A DNA stretch of 64,000 bases from Candidatus Nitrosocosmicus sp. (lineage in GTDB: Archaea > Thermoproteota > Nitrososphaeria > Nitrososphaerales > Nitrososphaeraceae). Below the pieces are notes generated by a model. That model did no database searches. It was given only the letters and a program-made list of their open reading frames with translations, and had not been told where the DNA came from. Where the stretch lies: positions 20,118-84,117 of the forward strand of contig JARFXS010000004.1 of assembly GCA_029194465.1 (NCBI GenBank). The letters are read 5' to 3'. This document shows positions 1 through 8,256 of the stretch, one piece after another; positions within the stretch are counted from its first letter, which is position 1, and each line of letters opens with the position of its first letter. Both the position numbers and the translations under genes were made by a program.

Positions 1-100
1 AACGAACCTATCATTTAACAGTAAGTTACCAGAACAAATTAGACTTTAGGATTTAAAACGATGTATTTAACTTTTGTTGATTATATCTTTGTAACCTAAG

Positions 101-709
101 ATGAATGAAATGGTTATGAACTTTGTAGAATGTGAATTCCAACGCGAACAACCATTTGAAGAATCTGGGGAAAAACCATATAAAGAACACACTGAAACTG
201 TTATGTTTAAAGAAAAAATATCTAATTCAACCGCAGATGTTGCAGACACCAACTTATCCGATTATTACAAAAGAAAATCAAACAAATCTGAAGATAGTAC
301 ACCTACTAATTCCTCCACAAAAGAATTTGAACCATCACACATCTTAATTGCAGAACCGGAACCCGATATTCTAACCTTGTTAAAGACATTTCTAGAAACT
401 CTGGGAGTAACATCGGCTACAGTCGCTGATGGTGAGGTGGCCCTTGAATTTTTTCTTGAGAAGGAAAACAAGGGTAGACCATACGACGTGGTCGTTTTGG
501 ATACTCATTTAAAAGGTCTAAATGGTCTTGATCTGGCAAAAATGATACATGATATTAGCCCCACCCAACGAATAATTATGGTTACGACAACTCCAAAGGA
601 ATACCTACCAAAGTATGTCTTAAGGTCTGCGATGATAGAGGAGGGGGACATTCTAACCATGCCATTTAGACTATCTGATTTCATTTCCAAATTGAAACAG
701 AAAGAATGA
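101..709 (+). CDS. Receiver-domain protein with degenerate active site
   Basis: A CheY-like receiver fold occupies about residues 79-200, behind an 80-residue low-complexity, charged N-terminal extension. The phosphoacceptor Asp is visible in VVLDTHLKGLNG (D134), with the Thr of the VTTT strand at about 162. The conserved Lys-Pro near the C-terminus reads Met187-Pro188, and one residue of the acidic pair is Pro (AEPEPD), so normal phosphotransfer chemistry is doubtful. There is no output domain, which is common in Thaumarchaeota. I kept the first ATG; the ATG five codons later is equally possible. Partner kinase unknown; none is intact in this window. Family assignment is firm, signalling activity is inference. 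Confidence 0.85.
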   Translation: MNEMVMNFVECEFQREQPFEESGEKPYKEHTETVMFKEKISNSTADVADTNLSDYYKRKSNKSEDSTPTNSSTKEFEPSHILIAEPEPDILTLLKTFLETLGVTSATVADGEVALEFFLEKENKGRPYDVVVLDTHLKGLNGLDLAKMIHDISPTQRIIMVTTTPKEYLPKYVLRSAMIEEGDILTMPFRLSDFISKLKQKE

Positions 710-1114
710 ACTCTAGACTTTGCATATTTCTTGTTATATTTGCAATAAATACTGTTTTTGTGAGGGAGCTAAAAGAGAGTCATACTATTGCATATCCTTT
801 ATCATATGGAATAATAATTTACATTTTTGTAGCCTCCCCATGTATGTTGGAAACATGTCAACATAGCCAATTTCATAGGTTTAAAAAAACATTGTCTTGA
901 TTTGTTTCCATGAACAATTATTTGAAAGGTACATAATAATGACATCAAATAAAATAACAGATTTATTCCGATAGAATTGCCAAAAAAAGCGTCCTTCAAC
1001 CTGCATACCTACATAAAGTATCAATTTTGAGATATGTTATGCCCTCCTTAGATGAAAAGATCCATTGTTGATTGCCATCAATTTTAAATATTGGTATACG
1101 GGTTTATTTGTATA
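710..1114. other. Gene-poor interval
   Basis: About 400 bases without a convincing gene. A 64-codon frame opening just inside the end of the receiver gene has no recognisable features and is treated as chance. The interval presumably carries the promoter of the small secreted protein that follows. Confidence 0.4.
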
Positions 1115-1333
1115 ATGAATAGTCCAAAAATCTTGGGGCTTGGCCTCCTGGCAGTCTCGACATTGTTCTTAATTGTTACAGCAACCCCAGGAGCAATCAA
1201 TGTTTCTTCTACAATTCAGCATGTCAATGCAGCCGAAGGTGGTGATGGCGGTGGTAGTGAGAGAGAATGTTTATCTTCTTCATCGGCTCTCTTTTTTGAT
1301 AGCCAACCTGCAGTAACTACTGCCTCAGCTTAA
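1115..1333 (+). CDS. Small secreted protein with Gly-rich stretch
   Basis: This 72-residue protein starts with a clear signal peptide: basic N-terminus MNSPK, hydrophobic core LGLLAVSTLFLIVTA, and a likely cleavage near VNAAEGG. The exported remainder of about 35 residues has a GGDGGG stretch, one Cys and a Ser-rich run. I chose the ATG that places the signal peptide at the N-terminus; an in-frame TTG eight codons upstream would add an awkward extension. A strong terminator-like hairpin follows two bases after the stop, supporting a monocistronic gene. No family recognised. Signal peptide and terminator are seen; function is unknown. Confidence 0.6.
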   Translation: MNSPKILGLGLLAVSTLFLIVTATPGAINVSSTIQHVNAAEGGDGGGSERECLSSSSALFFDSQPAVTTASA

Positions 1334-1335
1334 TT

Positions 1336-1386
1336 ATTAGATCAGAAAAAGCTTTTTAGATCTAATTTCTTTTTTTAGTTTTTTTG
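1336..1386 (+). terminator. Hairpin with T-tract
   Basis: ATTAGATC at 1336-1343 pairs perfectly with GATCTAAT at 1359-1366, with an inner AAAAAGCTTTTT palindrome, and is followed by two long T runs. It lies directly behind the secreted-protein gene. Confidence 0.7.
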
Positions 1387-1612
1387 TAACCGACAATTCC
1401 TTGTTTGTGGATCTCGTTGTGCTTGCGTCTACAACGTGTTTTGTATATTTGAGGGGAGAGATGTCATTCCGACCCGTCCTAGAAATTCTCTAGTTGTAGT
1501 ATTATGTTTGTCTATCTTGCAAAAAGAAAAGGGGTTTAAAATAATTCTAAATGCATTGATTTTATGGATTATTGGCTAATCGTTGTTGTACCTGAGGTAA
1601 AAAATATATTTC

Positions 1613-2226
1613 TTAACTCATGTTTCCCATTTTTTCAAAAAAGTCCTTAGCAGCGATTTCTAATTCTTTGTTTATCATATCCTTTTTGTGAGTGGCAACT
1701 TCCCAAGTATGTCCAAATGGATCTTTGAATTGACCGTATCTATCTCCCCAAAACGCGTCCATTAAAGGCATAATCACAGTTGCTCCCTCCATTATAGCTC
1801 TTTCAAATATATCATCAACGTTCTCAAAATACATGTTAAGAAATACTGAAAAAATACATGTTAAAAAATACTGAACTCCGTCCTATCGGACCAGGCGCTC
1901 CTATTTTCTCTCCTGACTTGACGTGCTCATTACACATTTCTGGAAATTCATCAGCAGGCATTATTTTAGAGATTCCAGTGGTTATTACCAATTGAACAAT
2001 CTCCTTTATTTTCCTTATTTTTATTTCCGGGAATCGAGTGGCAGTACTCTTCAACCCCACCAAATACTTTAGCGTAAAATTCGATGACAGCTGCGGAATC
2101 ATTCTCAAAAATATGCGAAATTATTAAATCGTATCCAGTTGGAATGGGGTTACATTTTCCATAGATACTATATACTTGCCATGTTAAAATTTCATTTATC
2201 ACATAATTTTCACAATGCATATACAA
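1613..2226 (-). pseudogene. Broken VOC (glyoxalase/PhnB-like) protein
   Basis: Three consecutive minus-strand frames together spell one VOC-fold protein of the PhnB-like type. The N-terminal part has NDSAAVIEFYAKVFGGVEEY, the middle has ISKIMPADEFPEM, and the end has MYFENVDDIFERAIMEGA followed by FKDPFGHTWEVATH. The family folds as paired beta-alpha-beta-beta-beta modules and usually runs to about 140-160 residues in a single frame. Here at least two frame changes interrupt it. One is caused by a 25-bp tandem duplication (1826-1875) lying inside the coding sequence. Product of the intact gene would be a small metal-binding or ligand-binding VOC protein; the substrate cannot be told. Confidence 0.75.
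1826..1875. repeat. 25-bp tandem duplication inside VOC gene
   Basis: The unit AAAATACATGTTAAGAAATA plus CTGAA at 1826-1850 is repeated at 1851-1875 with a single base difference. Twenty-five is not a multiple of three, so the duplication alone breaks the frame of the surrounding gene. Confidence 0.9.
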
Positions 2227-2540
2227 CTCAATAAAATATTACAGAGAAAATTTCTCCTTCATGATCATCGATACTAGATACCAATTATGGGGTTTGAGTA
2301 ATTCGACGATGGGCTAAAGAAGTCAATTTTCTTGAAAGAAAACAAAATAGTGGAATTTGACTCGATTAAGGTGAGAAGCCAATTTTGGAATCTGACATTT
2401 TTGCGATTTATCGAGCAACCATACTTTTTTTGTAATTTTTGTTTGCACCACAGAAATTTACTATTAGTAGAAAATCCTTTCAGAATAGATATCGCCTGAA
2501 ATGGTTATGCTTTTTATAAAAGAATAACTAATCAATATGT
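2227..2540. other. Gene-poor interval
   Basis: About 310 bases with no supported gene or obvious structure; it separates the broken VOC gene from the small zinc protein. Confidence 0.4.
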
Positions 2541-2681
2541 ATGAGCATTAGTAAACCTGACGATTTTGTAACGTGCAAAGTATGCAACCATCCGAAATCT
2601 GTTCATGTGGCTATGGGTATGGGCAATACTCCTGCTTTTTGCAAAGTTGAGGGGTGTAATTGTCCTAGTTTTACACTATGA
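2541..2681 (+). CDS. Tiny zinc-binding protein (46 aa)
   Basis: A 46-codon gene beginning MSISKPDDFVTCKVC. It has two cysteine pairs, CKVC near residue 12 and FCKVEGCNC near residues 33-41, with His residues at NHP and SVH, enough for one or two zinc sites. The rest is short and hydrophilic. The ATG gives a complete protein that ends in CPSFTL-stop. Very small CxxC proteins of this kind are frequent in Thaumarchaeota; their roles (nucleic-acid or protein binding) are mostly untested. The ligand pattern is seen; zinc binding is inferred. Confidence 0.7.
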   Translation: MSISKPDDFVTCKVCNHPKSVHVAMGMGNTPAFCKVEGCNCPSFTL

Positions 2682-2898
2682 GACGATTCAAATCGGTCCA
2701 GAATTGCTAATACGGTTTTTAGTATTGATCTTGATAGCAAAAACAATAAAAGTTAATACATATAACGAAAAAAACGTTCATTCGTCGAGCATCAAGTTAT
2801 CAATCATTTGCTTACATTGGAGATTATTTTTTGCTCTAAATCGTAATAAGGATACCCAGTGCTGCTACCAGACGGGTAAAGTCATGAAAAATGTGTTT

Positions 2899-3309
2899 CT
2901 AAATCAATCTGTATCCACTACAATTATAGGATTTATTTCTAGAATCAAATATCCCGTCCAAAAAACATACCATGCCGTCAAGATCTTTTAACTCCTCATT
3001 GCGAGTAAAATATGTTCTTATTACATAGTATTTGCCATTTCTGCTTGTATCTTTTCCAATAAAAGAAATTTCTTGCCCGTTTTCTATAGTCCAAATACCT
3101 TGCCAGTTAGAAATCGAGACACCATTTTCAAAAATAACTGAGCGCCCATGACCCTCTACAGAACCGCTTGGAAAAGAATCTATTCCTTTAATCTTTCCCG
3201 TCCAACTACTTTCTCTTTCGATGATTGATTTATCTTTATCCTCTGAAATTATTCTGCTATTGGTTGGAAAATCTACTTCCTCAAATATTTTTTTTCCAAT
3301 ATTGATCAT
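2899..3309 (-). CDS. Conserved-looking hypothetical, beta-rich
   Basis: 136 residues with no signal peptide or membrane segment. The sequence alternates polar and hydrophobic residues (GRSVIFENGVSISNWQGIWT, then GKYYVIRTYF), suggesting a small beta-barrel, and has two Cys near the C-terminus. I do not recognise the family. A calycin-like or allene-oxide-cyclase-like barrel would fit the predicted strands, but this is a guess. Flanks are intergenic on both sides, so it is probably transcribed alone. Confidence 0.55.
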   Translation of the reverse strand: MINIGKKIFEEVDFPTNSRIISEDKDKSIIERESSWTGKIKGIDSFPSGSVEGHGRSVIFENGVSISNWQGIWTIENGQEISFIGKDTSRNGKYYVIRTYFTRNEELKDLDGMVCFLDGIFDSRNKSYNCSGYRLI

Positions 3310-3512
3310 TAATCCATATTTTTTTTACACCTTATAAAAGATGTTGTGTAATAATGACTGATATCAGTAATCTCACTAATGTATGTTGGTAAGTTATAAC
3401 TATCGAAAAATACTTTTTAGAATAGATAGAGTAATTGATACCAAAAAAAAGAGGAAAAAAAGAAAACTAGGAGACTTTATTGAATGAGCTGTCTCTGTCT
3501 CATCCTATTTCT

Positions 3513-3804
3513 CTAATTTCGAGGAATTGTTGAATCGGTGGGTGGTTGTTCAAAAGTTTGTATGCACTCACCATTTTTTTGTGCTTCAACACCAAGGTTA
3601 TTTCCTGTTAATGCATTAAGTTCTGGCGAAACAGATTGTGCTCCTGTGTCACCTGCCTGTCCTTGTTTCGTTTCCTGTTGCAGCGCTATTCCCAGTACAA
3701 ATCTCCAATGGTGTGCCTAATGTTGCCAAAGCATTTGGAATATAAACACCCAAAATACCTGTTACTATAAAAACTGAAAGAATTCCAGTAATTAATTTAC
3801 TCAT
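3513..3804 (-). pseudogene. Frameshifted small secreted protein
   Basis: Reading from the ATG at 3804, the first frame gives a good signal peptide (MSKLITGILSVFIVTGILGV, cleavage after NALA) and then stops early. The next frame continues as a hydrophilic tail containing ALQQETKQGQAGDTGAQSV and ends at EQPPTDSTIPRN. Total length of 292 nt is not a multiple of three, so one indel near 3680-3690 would restore a secreted protein of about 95 residues. The plus-strand frame opposite it is an antisense shadow. Function unknown. Confidence 0.5.
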
Positions 3805-4069
3805 GTTTTCCTTTGAAAAGATATGATATTTACCGCTTGCCTCAAATAGTTATTTAGCTTTCTTATTGGAAAAAGGTAGACAATATCTATTTTTCTGCGA
3901 TTATTTTAGTAGCATTTTAGTAGTCATTAATTATTCTGCAAACTTCTCATAATTTTAGTTATGCTACCATTGTCAATTAGGGATCTCTATACTCAATATT
4001 ATTAATGATAATACTGATCTAATAGATTAAGCGAATACGTCGAATATTAATTTCATTGTCAAAAAAAAG

Positions 4070-5095
4070 TTATTTTGTTTGATCTGATATGGATGAAGCA
4101 TTTTGCAATGTTTTTGTCAAGTTTTGCTGCCAGTCTATCATGCTGACCGACTTTGTAACTACTATGTCCTTTCCGTCTACCAGGTGTCCATTTGGCAAAG
4201 AGACATTGAAATATCCCATAGAGCCTCGTTCCTCAGGAATTCCATGCATATGAAAGAGAAAATTTCCAGTCCACGGCCATTTCAATTCAAAAACCGCCGC
4301 ATCGCCTGACGCAGTTGCCCATGTTTGAGTATAAATAGGATCATTCATAAGAATACCGGAAATCCATGTCTTAAATAACGTTCCATGCACATGATATCCA
4401 TATGCGGGAAGCTGCGCCAAGTTTATTAAATAAACCCTTGCTGTTTCATTTTCATATACTGGAAGCGGATTGTCATAGTGAATGTTTTCATATCCATTAA
4501 AAAACATACTTTCTGGATCAGATGTGAGTATATTGGTTGAATCATAGTCTCCAAATACAAGCAAAAATTCTTTTGCTGGAGGTAAAGGGACTTTGGGATC
4601 AACGATAAATGCTCCGTACAGTCCCATTCTTACATGTTCAACCACTGGCATGACGTGGCAGTGATACATCAAAGCACCAGCCGGAGTAGCTATGAATTTA
4701 TAGGTAAATATCTGGTTTGGAGGGACTATTTCAAAAACTCCATCCACAGTTCCATTATGACCACCATGAAAGTGAATAGTATGTGATAACTTTAGTTTAT
4801 TTATGAAATGTACCACTATTTTATCTCCTTCAGTAACACGAATAGTTGGACCAGGGATGGTACCATTATAAGTCCATGCATTAATTCTTTTACTTGGAGA
4901 AATATTTAGTGTTGTTTCTTCTGCTATCAATGTAAATTCTATGGTTTTTTGAGATTGTTGACTCGCTGTGGCTATTCTATTTTCTAAGTTGAAACCCGAG
5001 ACAATTGCGGATGAAAAAGAGAGTAACATTATCAATGTTAGTGCTTCTAGGGTCTTTTTGCGAGGAATCATTCCTGCTAGGTCTATACTTTTCAT
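4070..5095 (-). CDS. Two-domain multicopper oxidase
   Basis: 341 residues with an N-terminal hydrophobic segment (about 15-35) that should export or anchor it on the outer face of the membrane. Two cupredoxin domains follow. Domain 1 carries H105, H108-F-H110, H145-C146-H147, H154 and M157, giving a type 1 copper site (His, Cys, His, Met). Domain 2 has H235-V-H237 and H282-M-H284 but no Cys, so it lacks type 1 copper. The four HxH pairs make a trinuclear cluster at the domain interface. NirK nitrite reductases share the type 1 site in domain 1 but have Asp where this protein has H108 and lack H147, so a laccase-like 2dMCO is more likely than nitrite reductase. Electron donor unknown; such oxidases are candidates in archaeal ammonia oxidation (inference). 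Confidence 0.88.
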   Translation of the reverse strand: MKSIDLAGMIPRKKTLEALTLIMLLSFSSAIVSGFNLENRIATASQQSQKTIEFTLIAEETTLNISPSKRINAWTYNGTIPGPTIRVTEGDKIVVHFINKLKLSHTIHFHGGHNGTVDGVFEIVPPNQIFTYKFIATPAGALMYHCHVMPVVEHVRMGLYGAFIVDPKVPLPPAKEFLLVFGDYDSTNILTSDPESMFFNGYENIHYDNPLPVYENETARVYLINLAQLPAYGYHVHGTLFKTWISGILMNDPIYTQTWATASGDAAVFELKWPWTGNFLFHMHGIPEERGSMGYFNVSLPNGHLVDGKDIVVTKSVSMIDWQQNLTKTLQNASSISDQTK

Positions 5096-5632
5096 ACGAA
5101 CTCTAGAAAAAAGGGATAAATAACCAGGGCGTTTCTCGTGTAATCGGATGCACTATTTTGTGATGTACTTGTACCTTATGTGATTTTGGTCGTGATGAAA
5201 AGGACTGCTTTAGATATTTAAATTCAATTGATATCGGGATAGATATAAAATATTCCTGTCACATGTCATCAAAAAATCATATCCTTATTTTTATTACACT
5301 GTTACCCGATTTCTCAAATCGATCTCAAGATGACATTACTATAATATAGTAAAAATAATATGAAACAAGATACAATACAAATTGTTGAGAATTTGTTTTT
5401 CAAAGGATGACAATGATCCTTTGATCATTCGCAAAATTAAAGGGTTTAAATTATTAAACGAGATCATGGTTTTTGCACTTATAGTTTATGGCATAAATAT
5501 TTAGATCACCAAAACCCTAATGAGGGTATCTAAATGAAATCAGTCTGTTTTATTAACTAGAAGAAAAAAATTGTATTTGTTGTCGTTAAACCCTATCCCT
5601 TCCCTACACTCAATTATCTTGTCAGTAATTCT
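5096..5632. other. Gene-poor interval
   Basis: About 540 bases between two minus-strand genes. I see no gene; it is AT-rich and should contain the promoter of the multicopper oxidase at its left edge. Confidence 0.4.
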
Positions 5633-6271
5633 CTATTTCCATAACCATGTTTTTGTCCAGTCGGTACCGTTAGTATCTTTCCAGTAAAGATAAAGTCCTA
5701 TCTTTCCGTCAATGCTTTCCATTTTTTTATCATCCGATTGGAAAAACATAGTTCCTTTCAATAGTAAGTTCCCGTCGTTGTCATATTTTCCAGTATCCTC
5801 AGCAGTAAACGTTGCTACATTATCATTCTGAACTATCATTCCTTTACCAGTGCTGCTAATTTCAGGTGATGAATAAGTTGATATATATGTACCATACTCA
5901 GTAACGTTACCTATTCCTTTCATATTGCCCTGAGCAATATAAGAGTCCTTGGTTTGTTGTGGATCGATATTTAGTACTTCTTTACCGGTATCTTTGGCAT
6001 CCGTTAGTTCATAAAATGGTAATCCAAATGCCGATATTAGTTTATTAATTTCACCATCAGAATCATGATAGAATGTATTATTCAAAGCAGATGTTGTGGC
6101 CACAGCTGTGGTAGGAGTAGAAGAAATAGTGCTGTTTGAGTCATCTTGCATAAAGGATGTAGCACCTGCTTCTATTGTATTTGAATTTTGAAACATAAAT
6201 ACTATCCCTGTTCCCATAATTATTATGGCAACAAGTAGTGGATATCGAACAAAACTGATTTTGAAACTCAT
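5633..6271 (-). CDS. Exported hypothetical protein
   Basis: About 212 residues from the chosen ATG, which puts a basic MSFKISFVR stretch before a hydrophobic segment (PLLVAIIIMGTGIVFMF); an ATG six codons upstream would only lengthen the n-region. A Ser/Thr/Asn-rich linker follows, then a beta-rich domain from about residue 70 with several NxT/NxS sequons suggestive of surface glycosylation. The C-terminus ends WTKTWLWK. Probably a signal-anchored extracellular protein. The family is not recognised; the fold could be a small lipocalin-like barrel. Confidence 0.6.
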   Translation of the reverse strand: MSFKISFVRYPLLVAIIIMGTGIVFMFQNSNTIEAGATSFMQDDSNSTISSTPTTAVATTSALNNTFYHDSDGEINKLISAFGLPFYELTDAKDTGKEVLNIDPQQTKDSYIAQGNMKGIGNVTEYGTYISTYSSPEISSTGKGMIVQNDNVATFTAEDTGKYDNDGNLLLKGTMFFQSDDKKMESIDGKIGLYLYWKDTNGTDWTKTWLWK

Positions 6272-6675
6272 TACACATAGCAGAATCAAATCTCTATTTA
6301 AGATTTTACCATCTACTGATTCGAGACTCGACTAAACTGAAACTACTGTCTTTTGTGATTCATGTTCGTCTGCTCGTTTCAATCAAAAGGTCATTTATTT
6401 ATTCTCAAGTTTAATAGACAAACTAAAAGAAATCTAACTTGCAAAAAATTTTACAACATAATGTCTTTTTACAAATCTTGATAGCAAAACAAACCTACAT
6501 GCGATTGGTATTTCAATCTAACCTGATTAGAAATTTCCAAAATTTCATCCCAATTCTTTTGGTTTAATCTGCATTTTCTTTGTCAAATTATGCGTGTGAT
6601 AAGCATGGAGATTCTTATCTGTTAATTTGCACATATAGATAAATATCGAGGGCTGATAATTAAAATGAAATCTAT
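6272..6675. other. Gene-poor interval
   Basis: About 400 AT-rich bases upstream of two divergent-looking small genes. No gene, repeat or hairpin stands out. Confidence 0.4.
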
Positions 6676-6834
6676 TTGGTTGGCTGGAGCTATATTGTTA
6701 TTTGTGAAAAATGTGGTTATATTTCAACAGAAAAATTACCTGAGGAAAACGCAAAACAGCTTTTGCACGAACATGAAGAAGGTTCAGAAGCCTGTACTAC
6801 TGGTCATATAAAACTAATGAAAGTTAGAACCTAA
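6676..6834 (+). CDS. Small CxxC protein (52 aa)
   Basis: An intact frame from a TTG at 6676 encodes about 52 residues with CEKCGYIS near the N-terminus, followed by a helical, acidic part (ENAKQLLHEHEEGSEAC) and a C-terminal TGHIKLMKVRT. Cys-x2-Cys plus His-x-His and a third Cys would make one zinc site. A stop codon lies five codons upstream of the chosen TTG, so the start must be close to it. Its end overlaps the convergent next gene by a few bases. An in-frame ATG is lacking, which lowers certainty. Confidence 0.5.
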   Translation: MVGWSYIVICEKCGYISTEKLPEENAKQLLHEHEEGSEACTTGHIKLMKVRT

Positions 6835-7034
6835 ATTGCGTTGACTACGCCTGCACTTTTGTAGAGCATCTTAACGCATTCAGAATAAGTTCTATATTTG
6901 AATTTGATTTCATTAATCGGGATATCCTCATCAAGCTGTTCTTTGGACGTATCAATTTGATACTTTTTAGATATGTCATCTAAAATTGTGTTTATTGTCG
7001 AGTTGGTGTAGGATTCGACTATCAGGCGATTCAT
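6831..7034 (-). CDS. Small hypothetical protein (67 aa)
   Basis: A 67-residue soluble protein, MNRLIVESYTNSTINTILDD at the start, with amphipathic segments and no motif I recognise. It ends tail-to-tail with the small CxxC protein, overlapping by about four bases, an arrangement more likely for two real genes than for chance frames. Function unknown. Confidence 0.45.
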   Translation of the reverse strand: MNRLIVESYTNSTINTILDDISKKYQIDTSKEQLDEDIPINEIKFKYRTYSECVKMLYKSAGVVNAI

Positions 7035-7673
7035 ACTAAACTATAAATTTCCTAGTATTTATTCTTCTATATTACTTTCATACCTGTCCGGATATGATAC
7101 CGTATTTTCCTTCTGTCATTGACTTTGATTCTACTTTTGTTGATATTTGATTATAGTCCAAGCTTGATTTTCATCGAACCGTATTTTTGATCCTTCTATA
7201 ATACCCCATAATTACAAATTGTTTGTGTTTTTGAAAGTCCATAGAAGCATTAGAATTTTGATTCTGATTATTTCTTTTGTAGATATCATGATTACTGGTA
7301 ATATTTAGAGACTCTATCAAACAAAGGTGTGTGGTTTTATAGTTATGTTTGATTGCAATGGAATTCCAAATATTTCTCCATGATTTATTTTGGTAAGGTG
7401 GAGTGAGATGAGGTGAGATGAGACGATGTGGATTGAGATAAACTGTGCTGGAACTTGTTAAGGGCAGGATTCTTTTTGCTGATGCCTATTAAGATAAGAC
7501 AACATAATATTTTGTTCTGAGGATCGATATATAGTTCAATTCCTGTGTTTTACATTCCTAATATTACAATTATCGGAGTCTACTTATTTACTTGCTTACC
7601 TTGTTTCCTCCCTGATGCTAACTAATTTGTAGACCGATAAACATTATATTCTATATAACTTGGCTATAATCGC
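7035..7673. other. Gene-poor interval with GAGATGAG repeats
   Basis: About 640 bases without a gene. Around 7396-7440 there is a purine-rich run with repeated GAGTGAG, GAGATGAG and GGTGAGATGAG words. The right end contains the promoter of the membrane-protein gene (ATATAACTTGG about 20 nt before the start). Confidence 0.45.
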
Positions 7674-8132
7674 ATGTTTGATTATTTTTCCATGTTTTTG
7701 AGTTTATTGACCGGATTATTTTCTACATTGATGATGACTATTTTTGAATTTCCTTTTTGGAGAAAGTGGGGTCTAGAAGGAGTTCTTGAATGGCATGAAA
7801 ATCAGCTGTTATATAGCAAATTTTTTAGAACTGATAGAACAAAGATCAATTTTCCTGGACTTTTTTTTCTTCATTTTGTAAATGGTGGATTGGGGGGAAT
7901 TGGTTTTTATTTTTTATTGACTTTGATTCCATCCTTAATCACTATGATGTTTTTCGTAGGCATTTTATATGGTCTAGTTTTATGGGTTCTAACGCTGCTA
8001 CCAATTCACAAACCCATAACCGGAATTGATCCGCTTAGACATCGATTAGGACTTGGTCCAGTCATTACAAGTTTAACTGGCCATATGCTGTATGGTGTGA
8101 TTCTGTCTGCTCTCATGATGACAATTATCTAA
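7674..8132 (+). CDS. Integral membrane protein, unknown
   Basis: 152 residues with about four hydrophobic segments (around 5-25, 63-80, 84-108 and 130-150) separated by a conserved-looking loop (EFPFWRKWGLEGVLEWHENQ). A second loop has GIDPLRHRLGLGP. No catalytic motif is evident. I do not recognise the family; it looks like a small, specific membrane protein rather than a transporter fragment. It stands alone, convergent with the UbiD gene. Confidence 0.6.
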   Translation: MFDYFSMFLSLLTGLFSTLMMTIFEFPFWRKWGLEGVLEWHENQLLYSKFFRTDRTKINFPGLFFLHFVNGGLGGIGFYFLLTLIPSLITMMFFVGILYGLVLWVLTLLPIHKPITGIDPLRHRLGLGPVITSLTGHMLYGVILSALMMTII

Positions 8133-8256
8133 CCTTCTTTTTCATACTTGCTAAACCGCGTATTTCTAATCCTTTTGAATTAATCTCTGCACAAAGATTC
8201 CTAGGCAGGAATACACAGATTTAGGACTTTGAAAGCATGTGACCTTCTTTTTCTTT

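Noticed and set aside
706..900. 64-codon plus-strand frame behind the receiver gene
   Set aside because: No motif, poor composition and overlap with the previous stop; likely chance.
2605..2991. 128-codon plus-strand frame
   Set aside because: Overlaps the small zinc gene and then runs antisense to the 2899-3309 gene; hydrophobic, Ile/Leu-rich composition typical of a chance AT-rich frame.
3538..3720. 60-codon Cys/Ser-rich plus-strand frame
   Set aside because: Antisense to the better-supported, frameshifted secreted protein.
4070..5095. NirK nitrite reductase
   Set aside because: His replaces the catalytic Asp and a trinuclear histidine set is present, so the more general multicopper-oxidase call is safer.
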